A stretch of 64,000 nt of DNA from Propionicimonas sp020161015 (GTDB lineage: Bacteria > Actinomycetota > Actinomycetes > Propionibacteriales > Propionibacteriaceae): assembly GCF_964266745.1 (NCBI RefSeq), contig NZ_CAXWGX010000026.1, forward strand, positions 248,001 to 312,000, given 5' to 3'. Position 1 is the stretch's first letter, and every line of letters begins with the position of its first letter. The notes beneath the pieces were generated by a model, which was not told the DNA's origin, searched no databases, and worked only from the letters and a program-made list of their open reading frames with translations. Shown here piece after piece: positions 30,921 to 39,694 of this stretch. A program made the translations under genes and the position numbers.

Positions 30921-32300
30921 ATGAACGAGTTCAAGCTGCCCGACCCCGGTGAGGGACTGCTCGAGGCCGACATCGTGTCGTGGAAGGTGGCCGTCGGCGA
31001 CACCGTCGCCGTGAACGACATCCTGCTCGAGATCGAGACGGCCAAGTCGCTGGTCGAACTGCCCTCCCCGTACGCCGGCGTCGTGCTGGCGATCCTTGCC
31101 GACGAGGGCGCCACCGTCGAGGTGGGCGCCCCGATCATCCGCATCGGCCGGCCGGACGAGGCGTCCGCGTCCGTCCCCTCGCCCGCGACGAGCGGCGCCG
31201 GCCCGGCCACCCCGCCGGCAGTGGCGCCGGCGTCCCCGGCGTCCGAGGCACTGCTGGTGGGCTACGGGGCGAAGTCCGGGACGGCGACCCGCCGTCCGCG
31301 CAAGGGGCAGGTCGCGGACGCGCCGCCGGCCGCGTCCGTCCCGGCCGTGGCTGCGCCGGCCACCGTGGCGGTTCCCGCGGTCGAGCCGGCTCCCGCGCAG
31401 GGAGCGGTCGCCGCCGTCGAGCCCGCAGCGGTGCCGCGCGCGAAGCCACCCGTCCGCCGTGTCGCCCGCGACCTCGGGGTCGACCTCGCCACGGTTGCAC
31501 CCACCGGACCGGGCGGGACGATCACCGCGGACGACGTCGTCGCTGCCGCCGGCGGCGGTTCGGCACCCGCGCGGGCGGTTTCCGTGCCGCAGGACGGCGA
31601 GCGTCGGATCCCGCTGAAGGGCGTGAGACGGCAGATGTTCCGCAGCATGACCGCCTCGCTCGCGGTCCCGCAGGCGACCGCGTTCGTCGAGGTGGACGTC
31701 ACCGCCACGATGCAGCTCATCGACACGCTGAAGCGGCGCCGGGACTTCACCGGCCTGCGGGTCTCCCCGCTGGCGGTGTTCGCGAAGGCCGCCTGCCTGG
31801 CGATCGAGCGGATCCCCGAGCTGAACTCGCGCTACGACGCGGCCTCCGACGAGATCGTGCTGCCCCAGGACGTGAACCTCGGCATCGCCGCGGCCACCCC
31901 GCGCGGACTGCTCGTGCCGAACATCAAGGGCGCCAACCGGATGAACCTGCTCGAGCTCACCCGGGCGGTCAACGACCTGGTGCCGCTCGCGCGGGAGGGG
32001 AAGGTGCCGCCGGCCGCGCTCAGCGGGGGCACCTTCACGATCACGAACATCGGCGTCTTCGGCGTCGACGGCGGCACCCCGATCCCCAACGAGGGCGAGG
32101 CCGCGATCATGTGCCTGGGCACGATCCGGCGCAAGCCGTGGGTGGTCGGCACCGGCGAGCACGAGCGCATCGAGCCCCGCTCGGTGTGCACCGTGACGAT
32201 CACCTTCGACCACCGCCTCGTCGACGGCGAGATGGGCTCGAAGTTCCTCGCCGACGTCTCGACGATCATGTCCGACCCCGCCCTGGCGCTGCTCTTCTGA
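30921..32300 (+). CDS. Dihydrolipoamide acyltransferase (E2)
   Basis: The E2 core of the same complex, 459 aa. One lipoyl domain (1-75) carries Lys42 in EIETAKSLVE. An Ala/Pro-rich linker follows, then a peripheral-subunit-binding domain (about 175-212, VRRVARDLGVDLATVAPTGPGG), a second linker and the catalytic domain (about 230-459) with the DHRLVDG motif (~430). The catalytic base is the His of that motif. A single lipoyl domain is common in branched-chain E2 enzymes. An inverted repeat follows the stop. Confidence 0.93.
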   Translation: MNEFKLPDPGEGLLEADIVSWKVAVGDTVAVNDILLEIETAKSLVELPSPYAGVVLAILADEGATVEVGAPIIRIGRPDEASASVPSPATSGAGPATPPAVAPASPASEALLVGYGAKSGTATRRPRKGQVADAPPAASVPAVAAPATVAVPAVEPAPAQGAVAAVEPAAVPRAKPPVRRVARDLGVDLATVAPTGPGGTITADDVVAAAGGGSAPARAVSVPQDGERRIPLKGVRRQMFRSMTASLAVPQATAFVEVDVTATMQLIDTLKRRRDFTGLRVSPLAVFAKAACLAIERIPELNSRYDAASDEIVLPQDVNLGIAAATPRGLLVPNIKGANRMNLLELTRAVNDLVPLAREGKVPPAALSGGTFTITNIGVFGVDGGTPIPNEGEAAIMCLGTIRRKPWVVGTGEHERIEPRSVCTVTITFDHRLVDGEMGSKFLADVSTIMSDPALALLF

Positions 32301-32307
32301 CCTGCTC

Positions 32308-32330
32308 GGGCGGTCCGCGACCGTCCGCCC
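32308..32330 (+). terminator. Inverted repeat after the dehydrogenase operon
   Basis: GGGCGG (32308-32313) pairs with CCGCCC (32325-32330), with alternative inner pairing GGTC/GACC. It begins 8 bp after the E2 stop. Confidence 0.5.
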
Positions 32331-32382
32331 ACCCCGCCCCTGGCGCGGGGGGCGCGCGGAGCCCGGGACCGCCCGTCCCTCT

Positions 32383-32456
32383 CCGCGTTCGCTGCCGAGT
32401 GCAACCTTTGCTGCCGGAATTCCGGTAGCGGGAGTGGCGATCGGCGGCGAACGCGG
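32383..32456. repeat. EcoRI-centred palindrome, family B copy 1
   Basis: A 74-bp symmetric element centred on CCGGAATTCCGG (32414-32425). The outer arms CCGCGTTCGCTGCCGA and TCGGCGGCGAACGCGG (32441-32456) differ at one position. The region between arms and centre is only partly paired. Confidence 0.85.
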
Positions 32457-32554
32457 GGCGGGAGTGGCAATTGGGGGCGAACGCGGGGCGGGAGTGGCGA
32501 TCGGGAGCGAACGCGGTCTTGGCGGGAGTGGCGGTCGGGGGCGAGCGCGGGGCG
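32431..32554. repeat. 30-bp tandem repeat
   Basis: Four units begin GGAGTGGC and contain GCGAACGCGG: 32431-32460, 32461-32490, 32491-32520 and, after a 4-bp insert, 32525-32554. The first unit is the right half of the family B palindrome, so the array grew by copying that half. Confidence 0.9.
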
Positions 32555-32611
32555 GGGCCGGGGGCCGGCAGTCACCCGCAGGGACGGACGGCGAGCCGGC
32601 GGCGGGGGTTC

Positions 32612-32617
32612 TAGAGT
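32612..32617 (+). promoter_or_regulatory. Leaderless -10 (TAGAGT) of sulfurtransferase gene
   Basis: TAGAGT ends 7 bases before the GTG at 32625. Confidence 0.55.
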
Positions 32618-32624
32618 TCAGGGC

Positions 32625-33458
32625 GTGTCCACACGTGACGATGTGCTGATCCCCGTCGACGCGCTCCCGGCGGCCCTCGAGGCCGGGGCGCAGTTGCTGG
32701 ACGTCCGCTGGACGCTCGGCGAGCAGCCCGGCAGCGGCTTCGGCCGCTACCTGCAGGGCCACCTCCCGGGTGCCCGGTTCCTCGACCTCGAGGCGGTACT
32801 CACCGGACCCACCACCGACCCGACGCGGGGACGCCACCCGCTCCCCGACGCCGACCAGCTCGGCGCCGGCCTGGGCGCCCTCGGCGTCGACCCCTCCCGT
32901 CCGGTCGTCGTCTACGACGAGCCCGGCAGCTTCGCCGCGGGCCGTGCGTGGTGGGTGCTGCGGTGGGCCGGGCTCGACGTCCGGGTACTCGACGGTGGCC
33001 TGCCCGCCTGGGTGGCGTCGGGACGCGGCCTCGAGACCGACGAGCCGGACGCGGCCCCCGGGCGGCCGCTCCTGCTGACGACCGGTCACCTGCCCATGCT
33101 GGACGCTGACGAGGTCGCCGCCTTCGACGGCGTCCTGATCGATGTCCGCGGCCCCGCGCGCTACCGCGGCGAGGTCGAGCCGATCGACCCGAGGGCCGGC
33201 CACATCCCCGGGGCGGTGAACCGCCCGGTCACCGGCTTCTGGGACGCCGACGGGCTCCTCCCCCGGCCGGACGCCCTCGCGGACCTGCTCGCCCTCCCCG
33301 AGGGGCGTCCCGTGGCCGTGTACTGCGGCTCGGGCGTCTCGGCGGCCCAGGTGGTCCTTGCCCTGGCCAGCCTCGGCGTGGAGGCGGCGCTCTACCCGGC
33401 GTCGTGGTCGGGGTGGTCCAGCGATCCCGACCGTCCGGTCGCCACCGGGGTGGAGTGA
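32625..33458 (+). CDS. sseA: Thiosulfate/3-mercaptopyruvate sulfurtransferase
   Basis: A tandem-rhodanese sulfurtransferase, 277 aa. The N-terminal inactive half runs to about residue 130 and contains LLDVRWTLG and HLPGARFLDL; the C-terminal half carries the active Cys in YCGSGVSAA (~228). CGSGVSA is closer to 3-mercaptopyruvate-type (CGSGVTA) than to thiosulfate-type loops. GTG start with leaderless -10. The stop overlaps the alr start by one base, so racemase and sulfurtransferase are cotranscribed. Confidence 0.88.
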   Translation: MSTRDDVLIPVDALPAALEAGAQLLDVRWTLGEQPGSGFGRYLQGHLPGARFLDLEAVLTGPTTDPTRGRHPLPDADQLGAGLGALGVDPSRPVVVYDEPGSFAAGRAWWVLRWAGLDVRVLDGGLPAWVASGRGLETDEPDAAPGRPLLLTTGHLPMLDADEVAAFDGVLIDVRGPARYRGEVEPIDPRAGHIPGAVNRPVTGFWDADGLLPRPDALADLLALPEGRPVAVYCGSGVSAAQVVLALASLGVEAALYPASWSGWSSDPDRPVATGVE

Positions 33459-34585
33459 TGGTCGCGCCGGGCACGTCCAGCATCGCCACCACGCGGCTCG
33501 ACCACCTCCGCGCCAACCTCGGCGCGGTGCGTGCGCGTGTCGGCGGACGCGCGGTGCTGGCCGCGGTGAAGGCGGATTCGTACGGCCACGGCGCGGTCGA
33601 GGTGTCGCGCATGATCGAGCGGACGGGCGCCGCCGACTGGCTGGGGGTCGCCACCGTCGGCGAGGGGCTCGAACTGCGCGCCGCCGGCATCACCCTGCCC
33701 GTGCTCAAGCTCTCCGTCGCCCGGGGCGAGGAGGTCGCGGCGGCCGTCGCCGCCGGGCTCACGCTCTGCGTGGTCGACGAGGACTCGATCCTCGAGGCCG
33801 GCGCCGCGGCGACCGCGCTCGGGACGACCGCGTCCGTGCACCTGAAGGTCGACACCGGGATGCGCCGGATCGGCTGCGAGCCGGAGCTCGCCCCTTCCCT
33901 CGCCCAACGGGTGGACGCCACCCCCGGCGTCCTGCTGGAGGGGCTGTTCTCGCACCTGCCGATCTCGGACTCCCCGCGCGGGGAGGAGTTCACGCGCGGC
34001 CAGGTCGAGCTCTTCGCCCGGACCGCCCGCGAGGTGGAGGCGGCGCGCGGGCCCGTCCCGCTGAAGCACCTCGCCAACTCCGGTGCGGTGCTCGGCCACC
34101 CCGACACGTGGTTCGACCTCGTGCGGCCAGGGATCATGATCTACGGCGCCTACCCCGACCCGGAGGCCGCCCGGACCGTGCCGCTGCTGCCCGCGCTGGA
34201 GTGGCGGACGCGGGTGAGCTTCGTGAAGCGCGTGGTCGCCGGCGAGACGGTCGGCTACGGGCGCACCTGGACGGCGCCCCGGGACACCTGGATCGCCACC
34301 GTCCCTGTCGGCTACGGCGACGGCTACTCGCGGCTGCTGTCGAACCGGGGACGGATGCTGGTCCGCGGCCGCTCGTACCCGATCGCCGGCCGCGTGTGCA
34401 TGGACCAGACCATGATCGACCTCGGCCCTGACACGGACGTGACGGTCGGCGACGAGGTGGTCCTGGTCGGACGCAGCGGCACCGACGAGATCACCACGTC
34501 CGAGATCGCCGGGCTCATGGGCACGATCCCCTACGAGGTGACCTGCCTGATCACCCGACGGGTGGGCCGCGAGACCGTCGGGTAG
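33458..34585 (+). CDS. alr: Alanine racemase
   Basis: A PLP enzyme of 375 aa supplying D-alanine for peptidoglycan. The cofactor Lys is Lys38 in AVKADSYGHG. The second catalytic base Tyr lies in VGYGDGYSR (~286). RVCMDQTMIDLG is the conserved active-site entrance. Length is standard. The ATG at 33458 was chosen because it touches the sulfurtransferase stop; a start 54 bp upstream would read through the preceding gene in another frame. Confidence 0.95.
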   Translation: MVAPGTSSIATTRLDHLRANLGAVRARVGGRAVLAAVKADSYGHGAVEVSRMIERTGAADWLGVATVGEGLELRAAGITLPVLKLSVARGEEVAAAVAAGLTLCVVDEDSILEAGAAATALGTTASVHLKVDTGMRRIGCEPELAPSLAQRVDATPGVLLEGLFSHLPISDSPRGEEFTRGQVELFARTAREVEAARGPVPLKHLANSGAVLGHPDTWFDLVRPGIMIYGAYPDPEAARTVPLLPALEWRTRVSFVKRVVAGETVGYGRTWTAPRDTWIATVPVGYGDGYSRLLSNRGRMLVRGRSYPIAGRVCMDQTMIDLGPDTDVTVGDEVVLVGRSGTDEITTSEIAGLMGTIPYEVTCLITRRVGRETVG

Positions 34586-34592
34586 CGGCGCC

Positions 34593-35276
34593 CTACTGGC
34601 GCGGGATGGACGCCTGGTGGCGGGGGATGAACTCCCGCCGGGCGTAGGCGGCGAGGCCGAAGGTGAGCCAGCCGTCCACCGCCGCGCCGACGCCTCCGCC
34701 GACCAGCGGTATGCGTCGCACCACGACCACGGCGACGTGCTTGCCACCGATGCGTCCGGCGAGCGAACCCATCACGCGCTCGCTGATCGTCCTCTCCAGC
34801 GCCGGGTCGAACACCGGCGCTGTCGCCACCGCGAGCGGTGAGGACGGCAGCTTGCCGTCCGCGACGAGGCGACGGACCTCGTCGTCGCCCAGCATCGCGA
34901 GGGTGAGGGCCGCGCGGACGCGGCGGTCGTCGACGTCGTAGCCGCGCAGGTGGGCGATCGCGGCGATCATGCGGACGCCGAGCACCGCCATCCCGGCGAT
35001 GTTGGCCGGCAGCCCGACCGGGAGGGTGAGCAGCCCGCCGACGCTGGTCATGAAGCCCTGCGCCGACGCCATGCTGACGTGGTAGCGGACGAGCGCGTCG
35101 ATCGCGCCCTCGCGGTCGGCCTTGGACTGCAGCGAGCGCGCAGCCGTGGCCTTCGCGCCGGGGAACGCCGGGCTGCCGTCGATCGCGAAGTCCACGATGC
35201 TGCGCAGCAGGCCGCCGGCCACCTCCGGGGTCCGGGTGACCAGTTGCTTGCCGAAGTCACTGGCGGCGTTCGCCAT
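34593..35276 (-). CDS. EcsC-family protein
   Basis: A 227-aa EcsC-like protein: an amphipathic alpha-helical protein with Gly-rich hydrophobic stretches (GFMTSVGGLLTLPVGLPANIAGMAVLGVRMIAAIAHLRGYD; LVGGGVGAAVDGWLTFGLAAYARREF). The GLPANI..V..R and GxGAAxxG blocks recur in the family, which is named after B. subtilis EcsC beside an ABC exporter. Molecular function unknown. The start has AGAGGGG upstream. It converges with alr with a gap of only 7 bp. Confidence 0.83.
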   Translation of the reverse strand: MANAASDFGKQLVTRTPEVAGGLLRSIVDFAIDGSPAFPGAKATAARSLQSKADREGAIDALVRYHVSMASAQGFMTSVGGLLTLPVGLPANIAGMAVLGVRMIAAIAHLRGYDVDDRRVRAALTLAMLGDDEVRRLVADGKLPSSPLAVATAPVFDPALERTISERVMGSLAGRIGGKHVAVVVVRRIPLVGGGVGAAVDGWLTFGLAAYARREFIPRHQASIPRQ

Positions 35277-35431
35277 CGGCCGTCCCCTCTCGCTCGACAG
35301 CGACCAGCCTAGGTCGGCGCGCCGCGCGCGTCTGCGGCGCGGGCCCCGGAATCACCCGGGCTCGTCCCCGACCGGTGCCGCGATCGAGTCGGAACGTACC
35401 CGCGCCGAGCGGCGGTGTCGGGAGCGGCTGG

Positions 35432-35437
35432 CAGAAT
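35432..35437 (+). promoter_or_regulatory. Probable leaderless -10 (CAGAAT) of aat
   Basis: CAGAAT ends 6 bases before the ATG at 35444; no ribosome site is visible. Confidence 0.4.
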
Positions 35438-35443
35438 CGGGCC

Positions 35444-36133
35444 ATGGCACGACGCCCGGGGATCTTCGGGCCCGCGAAGGAGTGGCCCGCTCAGGACCTG
35501 ATCGCGTTCTCGTCGGAGTTCGACGAGGGCCTGGTGCTGGCCGCGTACAGCGAGGGCGTGTTCCCGATGCCGCTGCACGACTCCGGCTTCGGGCAGATGG
35601 GCTGGTGGTCGCCGGTGCAGCGCGGCGTCCTGCCGCTGGACGCCCTGCGCGTCACACGCTCGCTGCGCAAGTCGGCCCGTCGCTACACCACCACCGTCGA
35701 CACGGCGTTCGCCGACGTGCTGAGCCGGTGCGCGGACCCGCGACGCCCGCACGGGTGGATCGACGCCGACATCCGCCGCGTGTACACGTCGCTGCACGAG
35801 CGGGGCCGCGTCCACTCGGTGGAGACGTGGGACGCCGACGGGCGCCTGGTGGGCGGCCTGTACGGGGTGTCGCTCGGCGGGTTGTTCGCCGGCGAGTCGA
35901 TGTTCCACGATCCGGTGCACGGCAGGGACGCGTCGAAGGTGGCCCTTCTCGCCCTGGTCGAACGGCTGTCCGACGAGCATGCTGAGGAGCGCATCGTGGA
36001 CGTCCAGTGGCAGACCGAGCACCTGTCGGGGCTGGGCGCGATCGAGGTGGAACGTGAGGAGTACCTCGCGTTGCTGGCCGAGGCGCTGGCCGTGCCGGAG
36101 CCCGCCTGGCCGAGGAAGGAGACGCATGCCTGA
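35444..36133 (+). CDS. aat: Leucyl/phenylalanyl-tRNA-protein transferase
   Basis: Aat (229 aa) adds Leu or Phe to N-terminal Arg or Lys of proteins, marking them for ClpS-ClpAP/ClpCP degradation. Family blocks present: YSEGVFPMP (35-43), GWWSPVQRGVLPLD, HGWIDADI and HSVETWDADGRLVGGLYGVSLGGLFAGESMF. Length matches the usual 210-240 aa. The 8-bp overlap with the Fpg/Nei gene makes a two-gene operon; I know no biochemical reason for the pairing. Confidence 0.94.
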   Translation: MARRPGIFGPAKEWPAQDLIAFSSEFDEGLVLAAYSEGVFPMPLHDSGFGQMGWWSPVQRGVLPLDALRVTRSLRKSARRYTTTVDTAFADVLSRCADPRRPHGWIDADIRRVYTSLHERGRVHSVETWDADGRLVGGLYGVSLGGLFAGESMFHDPVHGRDASKVALLALVERLSDEHAEERIVDVQWQTEHLSGLGAIEVEREEYLALLAEALAVPEPAWPRKETHA

Positions 36134-36989
36134 GCTCCCGGAGGTGGAGGCCCTGCGCGGCTTCCTCGCCGACGCCTGCGTCGGCAAGACCGTCGCCCGC
36201 AGTGAATTGGCCGCCTTCACGGCGCTGAAGACCTTCCGGATCCCGCTCAGCGCCCTGAACGGCCTCGAGGTGGACGGGGTGGAGCGCCGCGGCAAGTTCG
36301 TCTGCCTCTCGATCGGCGGGCTGTGGCTGGTGTTCCACCTCGCCCGGGGCGGCTGGCTCACCTGGAAGGACGCCATGCCGGTGGCGCCGGCGCGTCCGGG
36401 ACGGGGGCCCCTCGCCGCACGGGTGGTGTTCGACGACGACACCGGGTTCGACCTCACCGAGGCCGGCACGCAGAAGCGGCTGGCGTTGTACGTGGTCGAC
36501 GCGCTCGACGAGGTCCCGGGGATCGTCACGCTCGGCCCGGACCCGCTGGGCGACGACTTCACGGCGCAGACGCTGGACGGCATCCTCTCGGCCGCCGGAC
36601 GCGCCCAGCTCAAGGGGGTGCTGCGCGACCAGCGGATCATCGCCGGCATCGGGAACGCCTACTCCGACGAGATCCTGCACGCCGCCCGACTCAGCCCGTT
36701 CAAGCCGTCCAACGGCCTGGACGACGCCGAGCGCGCCACCCTGTACGCCGCGATCCGCACCGAACTCGCCGATGCCGTGGCCCGCTCGGCGGGGCTCGCG
36801 GCCAGGGAACTCAAGGGCGACAAGAAGCTGAACCTGCGGGTGCACGGCAAGACCGGCCAGCCCTGCCCGGTGTGCGGAACCCCCATCGCAGAGGTCTCCT
36901 TCGCCGACCGCTCGCTGCAGTACTGCCCGGGCTGCCAGACCGGGGGGAAACCGCTCGCCGACCGCCGGCTCTCGCGGCTGCTGAAGTAG
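36126..36989 (+). CDS. Fpg/Nei-family DNA glycosylase
   Basis: A base-excision glycosylase/AP lyase of 287 aa, removing oxidised bases. After Met removal Pro is the N-terminal nucleophile; MPELPEVEAL gives Pro2 and Glu3. Lys57 lies in RRGKF. The helix-two-turn-helix IIAGIGNAYSDEIL is intact and the zinc finger CPVCG...YCPGCQ is near the end (about 247-271). Fpg versus Nei is not settled: the tail after YCPGCQTGGKPLADRRLSR is longer than in Fpg, as in several actinobacterial Nei-like paralogues. Confidence 0.88.
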   Translation: MPELPEVEALRGFLADACVGKTVARSELAAFTALKTFRIPLSALNGLEVDGVERRGKFVCLSIGGLWLVFHLARGGWLTWKDAMPVAPARPGRGPLAARVVFDDDTGFDLTEAGTQKRLALYVVDALDEVPGIVTLGPDPLGDDFTAQTLDGILSAAGRAQLKGVLRDQRIIAGIGNAYSDEILHAARLSPFKPSNGLDDAERATLYAAIRTELADAVARSAGLAARELKGDKKLNLRVHGKTGQPCPVCGTPIAEVSFADRSLQYCPGCQTGGKPLADRRLSRLLK

Positions 36990-37070
36990 CCGCCGGGGGC
37001 AACAATCCCCTGTGCAAGGCGGGGTGCTTCGGCCTACTCTGGCGCCCACACCACTGTGGGGGGGGCGGGG

Positions 37071-37934
37071 ATGGACGTCGAGATCGCCGAGGAACGCATC
37101 GTCGTGCTCACCGACCGGTTCAGCCTCGACCATGCCGAGGGACGCGCCTGGTCACGCCGTGCGGACGCGTTCGGCACCGTCGCCAAGCTCGGCGGGCTGC
37201 TGAACCGGGCCGCGTCCGAGGACTACGAGTGCGTGTACCGCGAGCGTCGCCTGCAGCCGTTCTGGCGCCTGCACGCCGTCGCGGTGGCCGAGTACGAGCG
37301 GGCGCGCTCCTACACCGTCGCCGTGGCGCCGAGCGTCCGCAGCGTGGAGCTGCTGGGGCAGACGGTGGCGGCCGAGCAGGGCCGGCTCCGGCTGTCCGGC
37401 GTCGAGTCCTGCCGGGACGAGACGACGCGCGAGTACCTCTTCGACGGGCTGAGCCGTGCCGAGAACCCGGCCCTGGCCGCCTACCTGCAGTTCCCCGGCG
37501 CCGCGCTGGACGCGGAGGCGCTGGCCGAGGCCGCCCGGAACGGCACGGTGGTGGTGCCACCGGAGAACAAGGCCTCGATGCTCGTGCGCGAGGTGGTGTC
37601 GTCCGCCATCGGCAAGATCGACGCCGACCGGGTGCTGGAGGAGCGGGTGAGCGTCGACGTGGTCGACCTCGTCTACCGGCCGGTGTACGCCTTCCGCTAC
37701 CGCCACGGCGGCAAGGAGGCCGTCATGGAGTTCGACGGCCTGACCGGCGAGATCCGTCCCGACGGCGCGACGTTCGAGCAGTACCTGGGCAAGGTCCTCG
37801 ACCCCCGCTTCCTGCTCGACGTCGGCGTGGAGGCGGTGAACATCTTCGTCCCCGGCACGCAGTTGGTGCGGATCGTCGTCGAGCAGGGTGCCAAGCACCT
37901 CGCCCAGCAACGCGACTCCGGCCAGGACGGCTGA
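37071..37934 (+). CDS. Unrecognised protein, two-domain
   Basis: A 287-aa soluble protein that I cannot assign. Residues ~55-80 read RRLQPFWRLHAVAVAEYERARSY, an aromatic/basic block. Residues ~215-240 read YRPVYAFRYRHGGKEAVMEFDGLTGEI, which looks like a beta-hairpin repeat seen in conserved proteins where a K/R-Y-x-x-DG-x-TG turn recurs. In between is an acidic helical region. No Cys cluster, signal peptide or membrane helix. The ATG follows a G-run. It lies alone between the glycosylase and the mannosyltransferase, 81 bp after the former. Confidence 0.7.
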   Translation: MDVEIAEERIVVLTDRFSLDHAEGRAWSRRADAFGTVAKLGGLLNRAASEDYECVYRERRLQPFWRLHAVAVAEYERARSYTVAVAPSVRSVELLGQTVAAEQGRLRLSGVESCRDETTREYLFDGLSRAENPALAAYLQFPGAALDAEALAEAARNGTVVVPPENKASMLVREVVSSAIGKIDADRVLEERVSVDVVDLVYRPVYAFRYRHGGKEAVMEFDGLTGEIRPDGATFEQYLGKVLDPRFLLDVGVEAVNIFVPGTQLVRIVVEQGAKHLAQQRDSGQDG

Positions 37935-38046
37935 CCCTCCACATCGCGGGACGGCGCGGCCCGGCTGACACCGTCCAGCCTCGAGACCCCACCGTTATCT
38001 CGTACGGGTAGCCTGCTGGCGACGACGGGCGATTCGAGGAGACGAG

Positions 38047-39627
38047 GTGGCGGTGGCGGGGGTGCGGGAGCGGCTGCGCAGCATGCTCCGGGCACCGTGG
38101 ACGCACAACCCCGTGCTCGGGCTGTCCCTGATCGTCGCGGCGTCGGTGGTCACGCTGGCCGTCGCCGTCTGCGGGCCGTCGTCGGTGGCGCTGAAGCTCG
38201 GGCCGCGCGTCGACCTCCTCCCGCCGTGGTACCTGCCTGTCGGCACGGTCGAGCTCAACGAGTGGGTGGCCGTCCCCGCGCTGTGGCTGGGCCTGGTGGC
38301 CGGCACCATCGGTCTGTGGATCTGCTGGCGGGCGGTCAACTCGGGCTGGCGCCCCAACAACAAGCGGCTGTTCCTGCTGGGTTCGCTGCTGAGCGTGCTC
38401 ACCTGCCTCGTGCCGCCGATGACCTCCGCGGACGTCCTGATGTACGCCGCGTACGGACGCATCCAGGTGCTGGGTCTCGACCCGTACAACATCACCCCGG
38501 CCGAGATCTTCCGCCAGGAGTACGACCCGCTGCTGATCTGGACCGAGCGTCCCTGGCAGGACACGCCGAGCGTCTACGGGCCGCTGGCGTCCGGCTCGCA
38601 GTGGCTGGCGGCGTGGCTGGGCGACGGCAACATGCACAACACCGTGTTCTGGCTGCAGATGTTCGCGCTGCTGCCGTTCCTGGTCATCGGTGCGGTGACC
38701 GTGATGCTCGCCCGCGACGACCACAAGATCCAGACCCGGACGATCCTGTTCACGGTGCTCAACCCGCTGATGATCTGGTCGGTGCTGGCCGGGGCCCACA
38801 ACGAGGCGCTGACCCTGGTGTTCGCCATCCTCGGGCTGCTGTTCATCCGCCGGAGCCCGTTCCTGGCCGGCATCGGGATCGGCATCGCGGGCACGGTCAA
38901 GGTCTCGCTGGTCTTCTACGGCATCGCCATGGCCTGGGGCTACCGGCGTGACTGGCGGAAGCTGGTGCAGCTGTTCGTCGGCGCGGCCATCCCGCTGGCG
39001 ATCGGCTACGGCCTGATCGTGCCGCGGGCCCTGCTCGCGGCCAGCCGGAACACCGGCTACATCTCGGCCGGCTCCTGGGCGCCGTGGCTGCAGTGGCCCC
39101 TCGCCCAGGTGATCGGGGACCCGTCCTCGCGCGGGTTCATCGGCTGGGCCGGGTGGGGCCTGATGGTGGCCGTCGCGTGGATGCTGTCCCGGGTGCTGCC
39201 GTGGCGGCTGGTGCCCGGCGTCCCGGACCACGAGGACCCGCGGCGCGACCCCCTGACCATCGCGGTGCGCACGGCCGTCATCCTCACCGCGTCCTGGCTG
39301 GTGACCTCGCCCTACACGCTCAGCTGGTACGACCTGACCACCTGGGTGCCGCTGGGCCTGATGGTGGCCTCCCGGCTGGACGTGCTGATGATGTGGCGCG
39401 GGGTGTGGCTGTCGCTGGCCTACGTGACGGGCCGGTCGGTGGAGTTCAGCAAGCCCATGCAGGACGTCGCCGGCTTCGTGCGGGACGGGCTCTGCTCCGG
39501 TGCGCAGGTCGCCGTGCTGGTGGCGATCGTGTGGTGGTGGTGGACGTGGGGCCACGAGCTGCCGACACTGCCCCGCTGGTCGCTCCGCCGGCACTCGCCG
39601 GCGCCGTCCGTCCAGCCGGTGCCCTGA
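38047..39627 (+). CDS. MptB-like alpha-1,6-mannosyltransferase (GT-C)
   Basis: A membrane glycosyltransferase of 526 aa with about twelve helices. TSADVLMYAAYGRIQVLGLDPYNI (about 124-147) and TPSVYGPLASG carry the signature positions of the polyprenol-phosphomannose-dependent MptA/MptB group, which builds mannan cores of lipomannan-like glycolipids in mycobacteria and corynebacteria. GAHNEALTLVFAILGLL is another family block. The GTG follows GAGGAG. With the two mannosyltransferases at 25.5-28 kb it suggests this organism makes mannosylated envelope polymers. Confidence 0.85.
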   Translation: MAVAGVRERLRSMLRAPWTHNPVLGLSLIVAASVVTLAVAVCGPSSVALKLGPRVDLLPPWYLPVGTVELNEWVAVPALWLGLVAGTIGLWICWRAVNSGWRPNNKRLFLLGSLLSVLTCLVPPMTSADVLMYAAYGRIQVLGLDPYNITPAEIFRQEYDPLLIWTERPWQDTPSVYGPLASGSQWLAAWLGDGNMHNTVFWLQMFALLPFLVIGAVTVMLARDDHKIQTRTILFTVLNPLMIWSVLAGAHNEALTLVFAILGLLFIRRSPFLAGIGIGIAGTVKVSLVFYGIAMAWGYRRDWRKLVQLFVGAAIPLAIGYGLIVPRALLAASRNTGYISAGSWAPWLQWPLAQVIGDPSSRGFIGWAGWGLMVAVAWMLSRVLPWRLVPGVPDHEDPRRDPLTIAVRTAVILTASWLVTSPYTLSWYDLTTWVPLGLMVASRLDVLMMWRGVWLSLAYVTGRSVEFSKPMQDVAGFVRDGLCSGAQVAVLVAIVWWWWTWGHELPTLPRWSLRRHSPAPSVQPVP

Positions 39628-39681
39628 TCCCCGGCCCGCGCCCGTTGCGGACGCCTGTTCCGGACGCCGTACGGAGCACCC

Positions 39682-39687
39682 TAGGCT
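39682..39687 (+). promoter_or_regulatory. Leaderless -10 (TAGGCT) of pheA
   Basis: TAGGCT ends 7 bases before the GTG at 39695. Confidence 0.55.
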
Positions 39688-39694
39688 GAGCGCC

